NCBI GenBank assembly: GCA_001465935.1
Contig: LNKV01000035.1
Coordinates: 247,623-311,622 of the forward strand
Source: Clarireedia homoeocarpa
Taxonomy: Eukaryota > Ascomycota > Leotiomycetes > Helotiales > Rutstroemiaceae
Length of the DNA: 64,000 nucleotides
Direction of reading: 5' to 3'
Made by a program: the position numbers and the translations under genes. Below are positions 22,909-34,723 of this stretch, in pieces. Within the stretch, counting starts at the first letter, position 1, and each line of letters opens with the position of its first letter. The notes beneath the pieces were generated by a model. That model ran no database searches and was not told the origin of the DNA. It saw only the letters and a list, made by a program, of their open reading frames with translations.

Positions 22909-23915
22909 GATTGATAGGTTTGTGATAGTGCTACTTTAGAAAGGTATGTGAGGGTATAGATATGAATGTAAGTAGCTAGGCTTCAGAAGGTATTGAAATC
23001 TGTTTGCGATTGAAAACGGAGAGTGAAGTTGCTGGCTAGTGAAGACATCTTGGCCGGGTGCGAAGGAGTTTATATGCTGCCACAAATCGGCCATTATTAC
23101 ATTGACTGCCCGACAGTATGTCTGAATAATCCCGGAGATCATGCAGTGGACCTTCCGTATTCCTAAGCAACAGTTGGTACGAGTTCGTCCGAATTCGTCC
23201 GAGCTAGTCCGACTGGGGAAGGGTCTCCGGCTACTACCAGATTCACCTGTTCTTGCTGCTGCTGACCTGCATAACTTCAAAGATAGTCGTATGAATGCGT
23301 ATTATAGAATTGAAATAATGACCCCTCAGAATTCGGGCGAGGAGCTCAATCCGTACTGCTCCCGAACGCTGACAAGCTCATTGGCTGAAAGTAGGGATGC
23401 ATGCACTTACATACATCGCAACCTAACCGTATATCCGTGAGCGTAGTGTCTTCAAAGTTACATTTTGTCCACGGGAATGTTTGCATATTGTTAACTTGCA
23501 AAATGATTCTTGCTTTGGATTGATATCTGTAGGGCTGGCAACCAGCTTACGCATCCTGTCTTTTGGTTCGAACTTCGACATGATTACTAAGTATCGACTA
23601 TTTCCGTTTAGCCTATCTCATGGCTATGCATGCAAGATTTAGGCCGGAAATGCTTATTTTCACGGGTCCGATTGTGTAGCGCTAGAGTAGCTGGACGCAT
23701 ATCAAGTGCTAATCTATGTATGTATGCCCTGTACATCTAATCAGAAAATAGACCTCGAAAGTGACGTCTTGAACGCTGTGTCATCCTGCCGGTGAATTTA
23801 TACCCCACCGCCTCTACCTGTGACCGTGCTTATGCTGAATCATCTCGACTGTTACTGTCGTGAGAACAATTTAGCATCTCGAGCACGGGGGAATTCCTCA
23901 GTCAAGGTGAAAGAA
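22909..23915. other. Divergent promoter region, peroxiredoxin / Zn2Cys6 factor
   Basis: A 1-kb region between two divergent start codons. It contains three tandem 10-bp repeats (listed separately). No coding sequence is supported, apart from a possible 28-codon N-terminal extension of the transcription factor. Confidence 0.6.
23181..23212. promoter_or_regulatory. Three direct 10-bp repeats GAGTTCGTCC
   Basis: GAGTTCGTCC, GAATTCGTCC and GAGCTAGTCC follow one another with no spacer, ending in GA, about 270 bp upstream of the peroxiredoxin start. Exact helical-turn spacing of 10 bp would place the three copies on one face of DNA, as expected of a cooperative transcription-factor site. No factor can be named. 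Confidence 0.45.
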
Positions 23916-26054
23916 ATGTCCCTACATACATCAGGCACGCCTGATGTGTCACCAGCTCCAGCTAAACGCATGCGGCTTGGTACGAAAAGTTGTGCAGAAT
24001 GTCGAAGACGGAAAGTTCGCTGCATGTACAACTCAAACAGCCCGAGATGCCAAGAATGTGTTCTGCATGAAGCCATCTGTACCGCGCAACAACCGAAACG
24101 GAGCAGCAATTCCCAGAATGATAATCAGCAGAGACTGCAGCAACGGCTTGATGAGTTGGAAAGCATGATCCGCCGAATTTGTGGCGCTGTTTCTTCAAAT
24201 TCCAAGTCGCTTGATTTGTCGCAGTTCGAGACACAAGCTACCGATGCAATTAGTCGCCTTCAATCAGTCCCAAAATCTCAAGATGGAGAGCATGAGAGCT
24301 CTTCTAATGCATCAACTTTGGCTGATTCGATGAATTGGAACTCTAACAGATCTATCGGTACGCTGTCCCCAGACGGCGAACAGTTTGAAGAGGATGCTCC
24401 ATTGCTCCAGCTTTTCAAACAAGCGATGATGGTTCAATGGGAGAGTCCAGTTCTGGGAAGACAGAGGGTTATGTCAACTAAAAATACGAGATTCTCGAAT
24501 TGTGTAGCCGCTCTCAAGTCCTTGCTACCCAATCATGACGATCTTACCTTGATACTCGAACTGACTGAGCACTTTTGGCCTATATGGCCATTACTTCCAA
24601 CAACCGATCGGAATTCACTTATATACCAGCTTAGACCAGTTGTCATGGCAAGACAATTCGTCCTTGAGCTATTGGATACGAGTAAGCCGACAGCAGTGGC
24701 GAAGGGGTTCCTATGGCTAGCTCTTTGTATACAGCAGCTCCCACGAGACTTTGAACGACAGTGCCCAAAACTTACGGCCCCACTTAAACATCTAATAGTC
24801 TCATATCTTAGTGGAGCAGAATATCTCTTAACTCTGGATTATGAAGTAGGCGGGAGTATTGAGGGTCTGGAAGCCCTCGGCTTGATGATGAAGATTTATA
24901 TTAATATGGGAAAGCCTCGGAAAGCTTGGGCAGTCGCTCGTCAGGGTCTAAATCAGGCCCTGCTACTTGGTCTTCATCATATAGACAATACCACAGATCA
25001 GCAAAAGAAAAGAACCTGGTCATCCTTCTGGCAGTTGGATAGGCAACTATCACTAATCCTAGGATATCCTTATACTATAGCAGAATCGCATCCAAGTCTG
25101 TCAATTGATCATGTTGATGGATCGACCGAAGCTTTGCTCGCATACAAAATAAGTGTGATATCGGGACATATTGTTGAGCGGAACCAGAATCATCAAAACA
25201 TGGATTATTTCGCCACCCTCAAGATCGCCCAGGAGCTCGAAGAATGTCGAAAGGAAATGCCACAGCAATGGTGGGAAATTCCTAGTCCAGAAATTTCCCT
25301 TGCCGCACTCTATGGTCAGCAAACAACTAAAATCATGTACTTTCAGCTCCAGAAATATCTGCATCTCCCATATATGCTAAAGCCAACGGTGGAATGCAGC
25401 TTCATTGATAATCGTAGATCTGCGGTCGAAGCATCCAGGGAGATGGTGGAGGCATATCGAACACTCAGAAATCACAACAGTTCGATGACTATATTGTGTG
25501 ATCTCATGGACTTTCATGTATTTTCCGCCATCATCGTCATCATCATCAACTTACTATCCGAAAAATCCACCACCCCCTTGGAAGAGCAAAACCGTGATTG
25601 GGAACTCGTCTCATACACTACCATAACTCTTGAGCACGTCGCTAAAGTCATGGAATGTGAGGTTGCTCGACAAGCTGCCCAGCTACTGCAATATCTCTTG
25701 CAGGCCCATGAAGGTGTGTATGCAGGTCCGCAGTCCTACGAAGCAGTGATCCCGTACTTCGGGAAGGTACGCATTAGCCAGCCACGAGATCTTGTCACAA
25801 CAGCTATAGCAGGGACAGACAAGCCGGATTCCTTGGCTGAGCTATCCTCTGAAATAGTCGAAGGTGTTCCTTCGGTCCCCAGTCTTGAATATACCTTCCC
25901 ACCTGAAGTGCAGTTTTGCACTGATCCGTTCGTATCATTTACGGCTGGTCTGGGGGGAGACGCCCCCCGGGATTTGGAGCTAAATGTTGACTGGACCGCT
26001 GTGATTGACGAAAATACAGAATGGGAGTTTAATCAGATATTCAGCGTGATATAG
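23916..26054 (+). CDS. Zn2Cys6 fungal transcription factor
   Basis: Single uninterrupted frame of 712 residues from the ATG at 23916; an in-frame ATG at 23832 would add 28 residues. The DNA-binding domain is SCAECRRRKVRC and RCQECVLHEAIC, with zinc cysteines at 26, 29, 36, 45, 48 and 55. A short coiled coil (QQRLQQRLDELESMIRRI) follows and would mediate dimerisation. The middle holds the Fungal_trans homology region: SGAEYLLTLDYE, ALGLMMKIYINMGKPRKAWAV, WSSFWQLDRQLSLILGYPY. Such proteins bind CGG-containing repeats in the nucleus. Being divergent from a peroxiredoxin gene hints at redox or metabolite regulation, but no target is shown. Absence of introns over 2.1 kb is unusual for the class. 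Confidence 0.93.
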   Translation: MSLHTSGTPDVSPAPAKRMRLGTKSCAECRRRKVRCMYNSNSPRCQECVLHEAICTAQQPKRSSNSQNDNQQRLQQRLDELESMIRRICGAVSSNSKSLDLSQFETQATDAISRLQSVPKSQDGEHESSSNASTLADSMNWNSNRSIGTLSPDGEQFEEDAPLLQLFKQAMMVQWESPVLGRQRVMSTKNTRFSNCVAALKSLLPNHDDLTLILELTEHFWPIWPLLPTTDRNSLIYQLRPVVMARQFVLELLDTSKPTAVAKGFLWLALCIQQLPRDFERQCPKLTAPLKHLIVSYLSGAEYLLTLDYEVGGSIEGLEALGLMMKIYINMGKPRKAWAVARQGLNQALLLGLHHIDNTTDQQKKRTWSSFWQLDRQLSLILGYPYTIAESHPSLSIDHVDGSTEALLAYKISVISGHIVERNQNHQNMDYFATLKIAQELEECRKEMPQQWWEIPSPEISLAALYGQQTTKIMYFQLQKYLHLPYMLKPTVECSFIDNRRSAVEASREMVEAYRTLRNHNSSMTILCDLMDFHVFSAIIVIIINLLSEKSTTPLEEQNRDWELVSYTTITLEHVAKVMECEVARQAAQLLQYLLQAHEGVYAGPQSYEAVIPYFGKVRISQPRDLVTTAIAGTDKPDSLAELSSEIVEGVPSVPSLEYTFPPEVQFCTDPFVSFTAGLGGDAPRDLELNVDWTAVIDENTEWEFNQIFSVI

Positions 26055-29000
26055 TAGCGAGCCTTGAAAGTTGAAAAGACGTTTTGTGCACTGGAAAAAA
26101 ACGATGCTACGAGAAGCTGCTGTTTGCGTGGGCTAGATATATGGAAAGTAATTAAGGAGGGGTTACACGGTCAGACATGGTCGATTTGAAGTTTGCTGTC
26201 AGATTCCCAAAGTCATCCCCGAGTCTGACTGTAGAAACTTAAGGAACACTTGATATTACGAAGAAAGCCCAAATCACTTGTCATCTAAACCGATGAAGCC
26301 TCCTTGGCTTCATGAGAACCACAGCTTAGGCAATTGCCGATATCTGAGGAAGCATTCGTGTTACCCCATTTTGGTTAAAAGAGGCGACACAATACCAGTC
26401 CGTAGCAAGATTGATTGTTGGAGAGTATATACGATGCAGTAAGTGGTTTTGTATAGTCTAAGGGGTCTATATATAGGCACTATGAGTCTGGAGCCAAGAA
26501 TTTCGTGATACGGCATCATCAGAGTGGATCCCACTGGTAGTCCTCTGATCTTCCATATTCTCACACAACCCTCTGCCGGTATTCGGCCATGTCGCGAGCG
26601 GAGTACTCTTGAATTGTCGCATGTCCTGATGTTAACACTTCCTCATAGGAGCCGCGAAAAAAACAATGAAGTAGACATTGATATGACGAGCCTATTTACC
26701 ATATGTTTAGACGGTGTGCTACAATTCACTAGAAAAAAATCGAGGAAGATCGAACTCGCCGAACGAGAGTATGCCATTTACACTGGCAATTTCCGCGACC
26801 GTGGCAGTACTGTTTGGCATATCGCCTTCAGTTCAGTGCAAGACAATCTTCGAAGGCACACAACCAGAGATGATACTGTGTTCAAAAATTCCTTTATGAT
26901 GGCCTCACTCCAAGATCGACCGCGCGAGTTCAGTAACACAATTGCATAGGAGGACGGAAGAGGTTTACATAGTTCACTCAGACGCTGACGCTGACGTAGT
27001 CGTCAGGCTTATTTTGAGCTTGTACGAAACTCCGGGTTATTAATGATTGCACAAAAGATCACACGTGAATCAGATACTTCCAATAAGGGTCACCTGCACC
27101 TAGGTTAGGCTGCAGCAGTGCTGGTAGCGCTAATTCATGTTTCGCGAGCAAGTAAGGGGGGCTGGATTGAATGTCAACCATGGAATTCTCAGCATCACGA
27201 ATAGGTGAGACCTACGTGAACCATAACGGGTATATTCTGATTATTTGTCACTAAGAACTTCCCCCAAAGTTTCTTGGTTACTGCAAGATCTTTATTCATT
27301 GATGCTTCCCGGCGATGTCTCGGTGCGCTCCGCGTCCTTTCTTTCGAGCTACTGCGGTTTTTTCCACCCAAAGATTGTTTGCACTGCAACATTCACTGGT
27401 TATTAATCAGCCAATGTCTTTGTGCTTCCATACAAACATGTACATGGGCGCGGATCTGCGGCAGAAGATTATGACAGATCTGCTGCATATCTCTCCAGGC
27501 ACGTTTGACCAGCTGCACTACATACTACAAGGACAGGGAATTGCTTGAATTGCTCGCATATGCATTGAATCACCAACCATATTGCAACATTCCCGCTTCG
27601 TCTCCAGGTGATTGGAATGAATCTGGTTAAACTTTTTGATCGATATCATGGTGCATAATGAGCAAACCCTGGAGAAAAAGCTGTGTTGGTACCCAGAACT
27701 GTGTCCTCGTGCCGACGATGGAATCGATTGCAGGACCCATATGTCATTGTTAGCTGGGTTATCCGTTCGCTGCAATATCCGTCGCCATTGCGCAGATGTC
27801 GGCGATATCTCGGAGTTTCACAAGTTCAAATAAGCGCTACAACCACGATGACTAAAGAACTCGGATTCGTTAATCAATACAAGCATGGTACCGCAGTTTG
27901 GAATCGACCGAACAAGCAAGTTCCCTGTCTACAGGAACACCCTTGCAACTTTTGGCAACCTGAGTGGCATGTTGTGGGTGGTATTTAGGCACGAAACGAG
28001 AATGGAACGCGTGGGGGTTGACTTGATGAGCATTTCATTGATAACAGCCATGATCCATCTCTGTTCACCTTGGTACATTTGTTCTTTGCTCTTATGTCAA
28101 TGTTTGACCATACACATGTCATGAAAAACGTTTGTGCTCCCATAGGATGAATCGCTAGGGACCGTGCCATGGAAGCTGACCTAGAGTCGTATTAGGCACG
28201 AAATAGGAAGAACGTAAACAACCCCTGTTCGATCAGAGCAACGTGTTCGTCCATATTGGTATGGTTTCCCGGGGCCGTGTAAGGCTGAATACGATTCGTG
28301 TTCGAACGAGTTCAAGCGAGCTCGTGCAGATCCTCCTATGTAACCATCTCAGCTCTTTGAGAAAGTCATATTCAACATCTGACTGTCCCGTGTTGAAGCT
28401 ATCAAAAATGGGGCAGTTGAAATTATGCCCAAATCATCCTATGAAAAGCAAATAGATGGCTTCGGTGAGCTACGCCGTATGTAACACGCGGCGGGTCATC
28501 ATCGGATTAAAAGCTTCAGCTCAGCCTTACTTCTCAGCGAAAACGTCATTCTTAAAGGGGCTTTCTTCTTCTTGAGTCTTGGATATTGTAATTCAATCAT
28601 CTTGCCATGCGTTTAAGTTCCAAGCGGAAGTCTTAACTATCCAGTAATTAAATCATAGGATGCAGCACATGAAAGCCGCTGAGAAACCTCCTCCTTCATG
28701 ACGGCGAAGCTGTACAGGAACACAAAGGAGGCGTCAGAATGTTTGGAAGGGGCCGGTTTGTACAGAGACATGTCACAGTCTTACTGTCAGATGCCGCTGT
28801 CCCGATTCTCTGGGAAGCTATTTACTGTTTGTGAACACTGAATGGGGTTACGGCCCTGGGCATATCTAAATTAGCTTTACAATCAAGCTATAGATGTAGC
28901 TGTTGATGGCTGTGTAGCGATATCTCTTGCATGGGTTACCCGGTATACAATCACACACCGTACTGTAAATTATTGAAAGTAAGCCTACGGCGCTGACATT

Positions 29001-29233
29001 GTGGAATATCAGGATATCTTGTGATCTTCTTTTGAGTCATTAGACCCTTGTTAGGTCTTAGAGAGGCTGAGTTCTTAGAAAGACTACCTGTTACCTCTAA
29101 GTGAGAAGGTATGCCTACTTATAGAGGTTGTGGGACATCTTTGGCTCGATTTTTACTTTCATCAAGCCTGAGATACTTCTCTTCAGACTACCCTTCGGAA
29201 AATCACTACATAGAACTTGCTGATCAGTTAAAT
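26055..29233. other. 3.2-kb gene-poor region
   Basis: Only short frames without domains are present (for example 26524-26949 plus and 27315-27548 plus). They lack convincing starts, introns or codon bias. No transposon ends, terminal repeats or reverse-transcriptase or transposase motifs were recognised. The last few hundred bases are the catalase promoter. Confidence 0.5.
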
Positions 29234-31585
29234 ATGGCCGCCGAGATGGTAAGTACAGTAGAAATAGAAGCGTACTTCTGCTAATTTGCCTCAAGACGAT
29301 GCCCGAACGCCCAAAGGCAAATAACGGGGAAGCTTTGGGTAAGATATCTCCATACAATGTTCTCTGTAAGAGATGCTGAATAGCTTAGTGGACCAAAGCA
29401 TGGACCCTGATTCGTTGCTCCCTCTGAATGCCACTCCTCCACCTGGAGCATTCCCTCCCAAGGGGACCGACTACTACACTCTACCAAATGGTGCTCCTAT
29501 CCAGAATCCACAGGCTAGCCAGAGAATTGGACGCCAACTCCGTGGTATCCTTCCGGTCTCCGACATCAACTTGATTGATCTCATTAGTCATATCACACAC
29601 GAGAGAATTCCAGAGAGGTGAATGATCCAATCCGTAGCAGATGGGAAGCATAAGCTAACGGATTGAAAGACTCGTGCATGCTAAGGGAGCAAGCGCTTAT
29701 GGAGAGTTCGAAGTCACTCACGATATCACGTAAGTACATCTTTGAATCTTCATTGTTGATACTTTACACGTGCAGGGCTAAAAAAAAGTACTTTTTAGTG
29801 ATATCACCAGTGCTGCTTTCCTGAACAAAGTTGGCAAGAAAACACCCCTTTTCGTTCGCTTCTCTACCGTCGCGGGCGAAAAAGGCTCCGCGGACAGCAT
29901 CCGAGACTCTCGTGGATTTGCATTCAAGATGTACACTGAAGAGGGAAACCTAGATTGGTTGTTCTTCAGCACAGTAAGTATAACTGAAATGGATTTGCGA
30001 CTTGACCTAACCCGTTACAGCCTGTCTTCTTCATCAGAGACCCTGCCAAATTTCCATCTATGACACATGCGCAGAAGCGTGATCCCCAAACAAACTTGAA
30101 GAATCCAACAATGGTTGGTCGACCCCCCTTTTCATATCTCAATTGCTACATCTGCTAATCTGAAACAGTTCTGGGAGTAAGAAGCTCGCCCAACGATAGG
30201 AAATTTTGCGCTAATCGTGTTCGTAGTTTCTTCAACCAAAACGCAGAAGGATACCACACTATCATGATGCTTTTCAGTGATAGAGGAACCCCAGTGTCTT
30301 ACAGATATGCAGATATCTTCTCAATAAACACCTACAAGTTCACCAAGCCCGTATGTAAGACCTAAAATCAGCTGGCTAGCTATTTCTGACCTTAATGCAG
30401 GATGGATCCTTTAAATACGTCAAGATTCACCTCAAGACCAACCAAGGCGTGCAAAACCTAACTCAGGATGAGTCTACCACAATCAGTGGTCAGGATCCTG
30501 ATTACTTTACCAAGGATCTTTTCGATTCCATTTCGAAGGGCAACTACCCGTCGTGGACTGTCTACGCACAGGTCATCGACCCGCTTGAGGCCGAAAACTA
30601 CAAGACAAACATTTTCGATGCAACAAAGACTGTCTCCCAAAAGGACTACCCACTTATTCCATTCGGAAAGATCACTCTCAACAAGAATGTGCAAAACTTC
30701 TTCACGGAGTCTGAGCAATCTGCCTTCAACCCCGCCAACATCGTCCCAGGCTGGGATATAACCCCTGACCCAAGTAAGTAGGTTTCTACCTTTCCAATGA
30801 TCTTCCATTAACAAACTTCACAGTTCTCCAGATCCGTATGTTCGCCTACGGCTCAACTCAACGCTACCGTCTCGGTGTAAACTTCAATCAATACCCCACC
30901 AACCGCCCCTTTTATACATACAACCCCACACGCCGCGACGGGTTCGCCAATGTCGCCAACTACGGCGCTCAGCAGAACTACGTGGGAGCTGTCAACGGCC
31001 CACCAATTGTTAAAGCAGCACAGTACGAACAACATGCTGCTCACGAAGAGTGGATCGGGACTGTGACAGAGTACGAGAGTCAGGTGACTGACAAGGATTT
31101 CGAGCAACCCAGAGAGTTCTGGGAAGTATTGGGCAAGACCAAGGACCAGCAGAAGAACTTGGTTTACAATGTAGCGGACAACTTGAGCGGTGCGATTCAG
31201 AGTGTTAGGAAGCAAACTTATGGTAAGTTTAATCTCTTGCGTCTGGTCTTAAATTCTCGCAGCGTCTAACTGATGTACCACAGCGATTTTCAGGAGAATC
31301 GATCAGAAGCTTGGCGATTGGATCGAGAAGGAGACAGAGCTCATAGTTAATGCTCACTCCAACGGTGAAGATATCCCGGGTATCGTCGTCGGTGGCGACA
31401 TCGTATCGGATGAGCAAATCAGCGGAAAGGGTGGAAGAAACTCTCCCTATCCGGGCTCAGATTATACTCCGACTGCGAGGGCAAGATCGGTGAACGGTGA
31501 TGCGAGCTTGCATGATCATGTCAAGAGTGTGGTCCAGGAGGGCGGTCTGTTCAATATTGTCAGCAAGGCTGAGTTGAGGAAGTGA
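29234..31585 (+). CDS. Divergent monofunctional heme catalase
   Basis: Eleven exons: 29234-29248, 29296-29338, 29389-29617, 29670-29729, 29799-29973, 30021-30113, 30169-30176 (8 nt), 30227-30350, 30401-30773, 30824-31222 and 31284-31585, giving 606 residues. Catalases convert H2O2 to water and oxygen. The distal histidine is kept (RIPERLVHAKGASAYGEF, H99), as are the proximal tyrosine (RMFAYGSTQRYRLG, Y382) and SDRGTPVSYRY. However, the NNTPVFF motif carrying the distal asparagine reads FSTPVFFIRD (S173), the HTYK histidine reads NTYKF, and the Asp of the proximal signature is Ser. No signal peptide is evident. The start is either 29234 (MAAEMTMPERP) or the ATG at 29299. Activity may differ from a true catalase. 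Confidence 0.9.
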
Positions 31586-32341
31586 GTGGTTCGAATTGGG
31601 TGAGATTTCGATAAATGTTGCCTTTTCCTCGTACGCTTAGGGGTGGGTGTCTGTGTTCATTAGTTGGTTCGTGTATTGTACTATACTGTGCTGTCTATTT
31701 TGGCATGATGCCACATCGCCTTCTTTCTCCCGCTCCTTTCTTCATAATAATCTCGAATATAAATAGATCACTTTAGATTGCAAGCCTAATAGCCTGTGTG
31801 TGCTGAAGTTGCCTGATGAATCTATACAAATTCTGGGAATATAGGCGCCCGTTCAGACAAGCACCGTACCCCGCAGCACATGATCCAATACCAAGCATAA
31901 GGCTTGAGATGCCGAATATGAAGCTTCGTAAAGACACTTGGCAACATCCATAAAAGCTTACTCTTAACTTTAAGAATACGAACGAGCAGTTCTCGCTGAC
32001 GCTGATGTAAGATCAAGTAGCGATCCGACTGGGCGCGAGCTGACCAGGATTCGGCGTGCAGTGGAGTTGGGGTTCGTATAAGCCATGTTGACGGAGGTGG
32101 CTTCTCAGCCAAAGCTACCAATAATAATTCAATTAACGATGGAACGACAGAATCGACACACAGAATTTCTGGTATGCGGTTAGCTTAGGTTACAGAGCTA
32201 GTAGCGCACTGCAAGACAGCCGATAGGCAGAGGAACCGGAATGTGTTTTGTTAATAATTGAAGTGACTTGGATAACAAATATTTGAGTGTAGACGCTGAT
32301 TTATCATATGTTGCACACGACCTTCCTCCCTTGGTTCATAA
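31586..32341. other. Intergenic, convergent 3' flanks
   Basis: This is the 3' flank of the catalase gene (plus) and the exchanger-like gene (minus). No gene is supported. A 99-codon minus frame at 31822-32121 has no recognisable feature. Confidence 0.55.
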
Positions 32342-33399
32342 TCACACCTCTGAAATAGCGCCTGAGATCTCAGTCCAACGTCCCCAAAACGTGAAAAGAA
32401 GATAAATAGCGAATAACACAATGCCATGCAATCTCGTACCACGTCCCTGCCATACAAACACCGTCACAGCCATGCTTGCCAAGAACACCATTCCCAGTCC
32501 CCAGAAGCCCACGTCATTGATGTTTTCCACCTTCTGCACATCAATACCTAGCGCCAGACACAATATATAGCCGGACGAGCCCATAATGTTTCCTATGATG
32601 ATACCGCCATATCCTTGTGACCCTGCATAGCCGATGAAGACATGAGCAATGTCTGAATATACTGCTGCAAGTGAAACCCCCGCCCTGACGGTGTTGGGAA
32701 TGCCGGCTTGAGAGAAAAGTGAACAAATGGTAAGCGCAAGGCAATATCGGGTTACTAGAAGTACTGCGATCCCACTGGCAAGCCGGCTAACATGGTAGAG
32801 CTTTGACTGGTCTGCGCTGGCAGTTTCGGGTGCTGCCATCAGTGGCGTTCTATCCTCTTCCTGGCTCAAGATCAAGCGCCATGCCGAAACAGCTGCCCCG
32901 AGATGAATGTACATAGGAATTATTGGATTGGCTGCTATGAATAATGCGACGCTTGAACAGAACAGTCCACTGATGGATATTTTTGCGGTGCGGCCGAATC
33001 TGATCGGGACCAACTGAGCCAGGAGAGCGAAGCTCATAAGGCCAAGAGTGTTCGTGATAGAGGAGCCGATAAGCTGTCCCACTGCAAGAGAATAACGGTT
33101 GCTGTTGTATGCGGAGGTGACGAAATGGTGCTATACTAATCACTAGGTAGGTGGTAGTATCTAGATGTTACACGGACCTGTTCCCAGACTGTGAGGAAAA
33201 AAGTAAAGAATCCTGTAATTTCAGATACAGCGTAGCTGGGAGCAAGAGGCACAAAGTGTTTGAAACATAGGTGTATCGCCCATATGTACACTGCAGTCAA
33301 TGCAAGTAGCACAAAGACTGTACTGGAGCTCAAATTCGCTGTAATCCAGTCGAAGCCGACGAGAGAGTTGAAAGGAAAAGAAGTAGAATTAAAACTCAT
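32342..33399 (-). CDS. CaCA (Na+/Ca2+ exchanger)-like membrane protein
   Basis: Two exons, 33399-33178 and 33130-32342, joined across a 47-bp intron with a GTCCGT donor, encode 336 residues with about ten hydrophobic segments. Two stretches resemble the alpha repeats of cation/Ca2+ exchangers: SEITGFF then VGQLIGSSITNTLGLMSF in the first half, and YSDIAHVFIGYAGSQGYGG then GNIMGSSGYILCLALGI in the second. In each, GxxxGSS follows an acidic residue, as in the PEL...GNxxGSN pattern. The canonical PE of the ion-binding site reads SE and SD. The product would sit in a plasma, vacuolar or organelle membrane. Family assignment is by pattern only. Another membrane-protein family is possible. Confidence 0.6.
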
Positions 33400-33806
33400 G
33401 ATTACTGGCAAATGCAGCTAGTTATAACAATGAATAAACAGATTTGAAATCAAAGATAGTAGGACTGTGGGTTTGGTGATCGATATTCTGCCAAAGGTTG
33501 TATATTGAAATTGAGGAGTATGCAGAAGTATACCATAGGAGACGTATAAATATGAGATGCAGATTATCGAGCACACGTGGGGTCTAATGAACTGTTGTAC
33601 CCACGTGGAATGAAAAGTAATTATCGATGATTTAAGAAGAGTCGCACTTGCTATTTGTGAGCGCATGCCTGTTGCATGAGAACTTCACATATGTGAACAC
33701 GAGACGAGCAACATCAGAATTATAGTGCAATTGTTCCCATGACTGCAACTAAGATATCTGAGTCACTGCGACTGATAAAAATCCATGGGAATTGTGAAAT
33801 GCTGGG
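33400..33806. other. Intergenic between two minus-strand genes
   Basis: This 407-bp AT-rich spacer holds the promoter of the exchanger-like gene and the 3' flank of NRK1. No gene is seen. Confidence 0.6.
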
Positions 33807-34723
33807 TCAGATATGGCTGGCTAGTAAAGGCAATGATTCCATGATTGTTGCAACGGCCCATCGCAGCGTCGTCGTCATGTCGACATCTACACCTCCATCC
33901 TGACATTTTATATCCTTTTCAGCGAGAACATCTTTTCTAAGCTGTCCTTCAACGTCACCATCTTCGAACATCCACTTGTGGTCCTCGACATAATTTGGCC
34001 AGACGATCTTGTCAACATATCCTGGTGGATCCTCCCAGAACCCTTCCAAAGTAGCATATCCACTACGGGCTTCTCTTCGGGCTTTTGCCTTGGCATAGCT
34101 TACTCGTAGGAATAGCTTTAAATCGAGTTGAGATTGAACTGGTGTTAGCGATTCCGAATACAGAAGGAAACCGTCAAATATGCACATTTTGATAGGCCTG
34201 GATGCATCTTGGAGAATACCATGGCCTGGATTGCCAGGCTGAAGCCATTCTTTTACTTCCAATTTGACTTCTTCGATTATTGTATTTGGTACAGGACATT
34301 CTCCCACGGAGTTTCTGTCTTGATAGGAATCGAGGTCGGGCTTTGATAAATCAGTCATCCTGTCAAGCATGTGCTTTTTGTCTGTAACTAACCGGTAGAA
34401 TGGCATTTTCATGAATATATTCAAGCGTCTTTACCATCTTTGGGATGTTCAGCGACTCTGCGCAATCCCAATCTAAAAGGTCATCCTTTTTAGGCAACCT
34501 GTACAAGTGTTAGCACTTTGAGTTCCTCGCCATATGAAAGCCAATGAGATCCAGGGCAGATGGAGTGAGTCCGCACTCACTTCTCCTCTGGTAGGTAGAA
34601 ATCATCTTCATGCACAATGAAGGTATTTGGAAATATATCACGCAACAAACGGCTGAGCGTTGTTTTACCACTTGACGAAGGGCCACTAATACCAATCACA
34701 GTGGCTTTACGAGAACCCGCCAT
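33807..34723 (-). CDS. NRK1: Nicotinamide riboside kinase
   Basis: Three exons on the minus strand, 34723-34581, 34498-34393 and 34340-33807, encode 260 residues. The Walker A motif GPSSSGKT is at residues 14-21, followed by LSRLLRDIFPNTFIVHEDDFY, the Asp-containing NR-binding loop, and DWDCAESLNIPKMV. The C-terminal half carries KMCIFDGFLLY (Walker B region), the lid segment KARREARSGYATLEGFWEDPPGYVDKIVWPNY, and the expected end. The second intron (52 bp, GTTAGT donor) removes a stretch that would otherwise stay open, and restores the family spacing between EYIHEN and the NSVG block. The enzyme phosphorylates nicotinamide riboside to NMN in NAD salvage. It is divergent from the aminotransferase gene. 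Confidence 0.93.

Noticed and set aside
26524..28455. Several 60-140-codon frames between the Zn2Cys6 factor and the catalase
   Set aside because: No domain, no splice pattern that joins them, and no transposon motif could be recognised.
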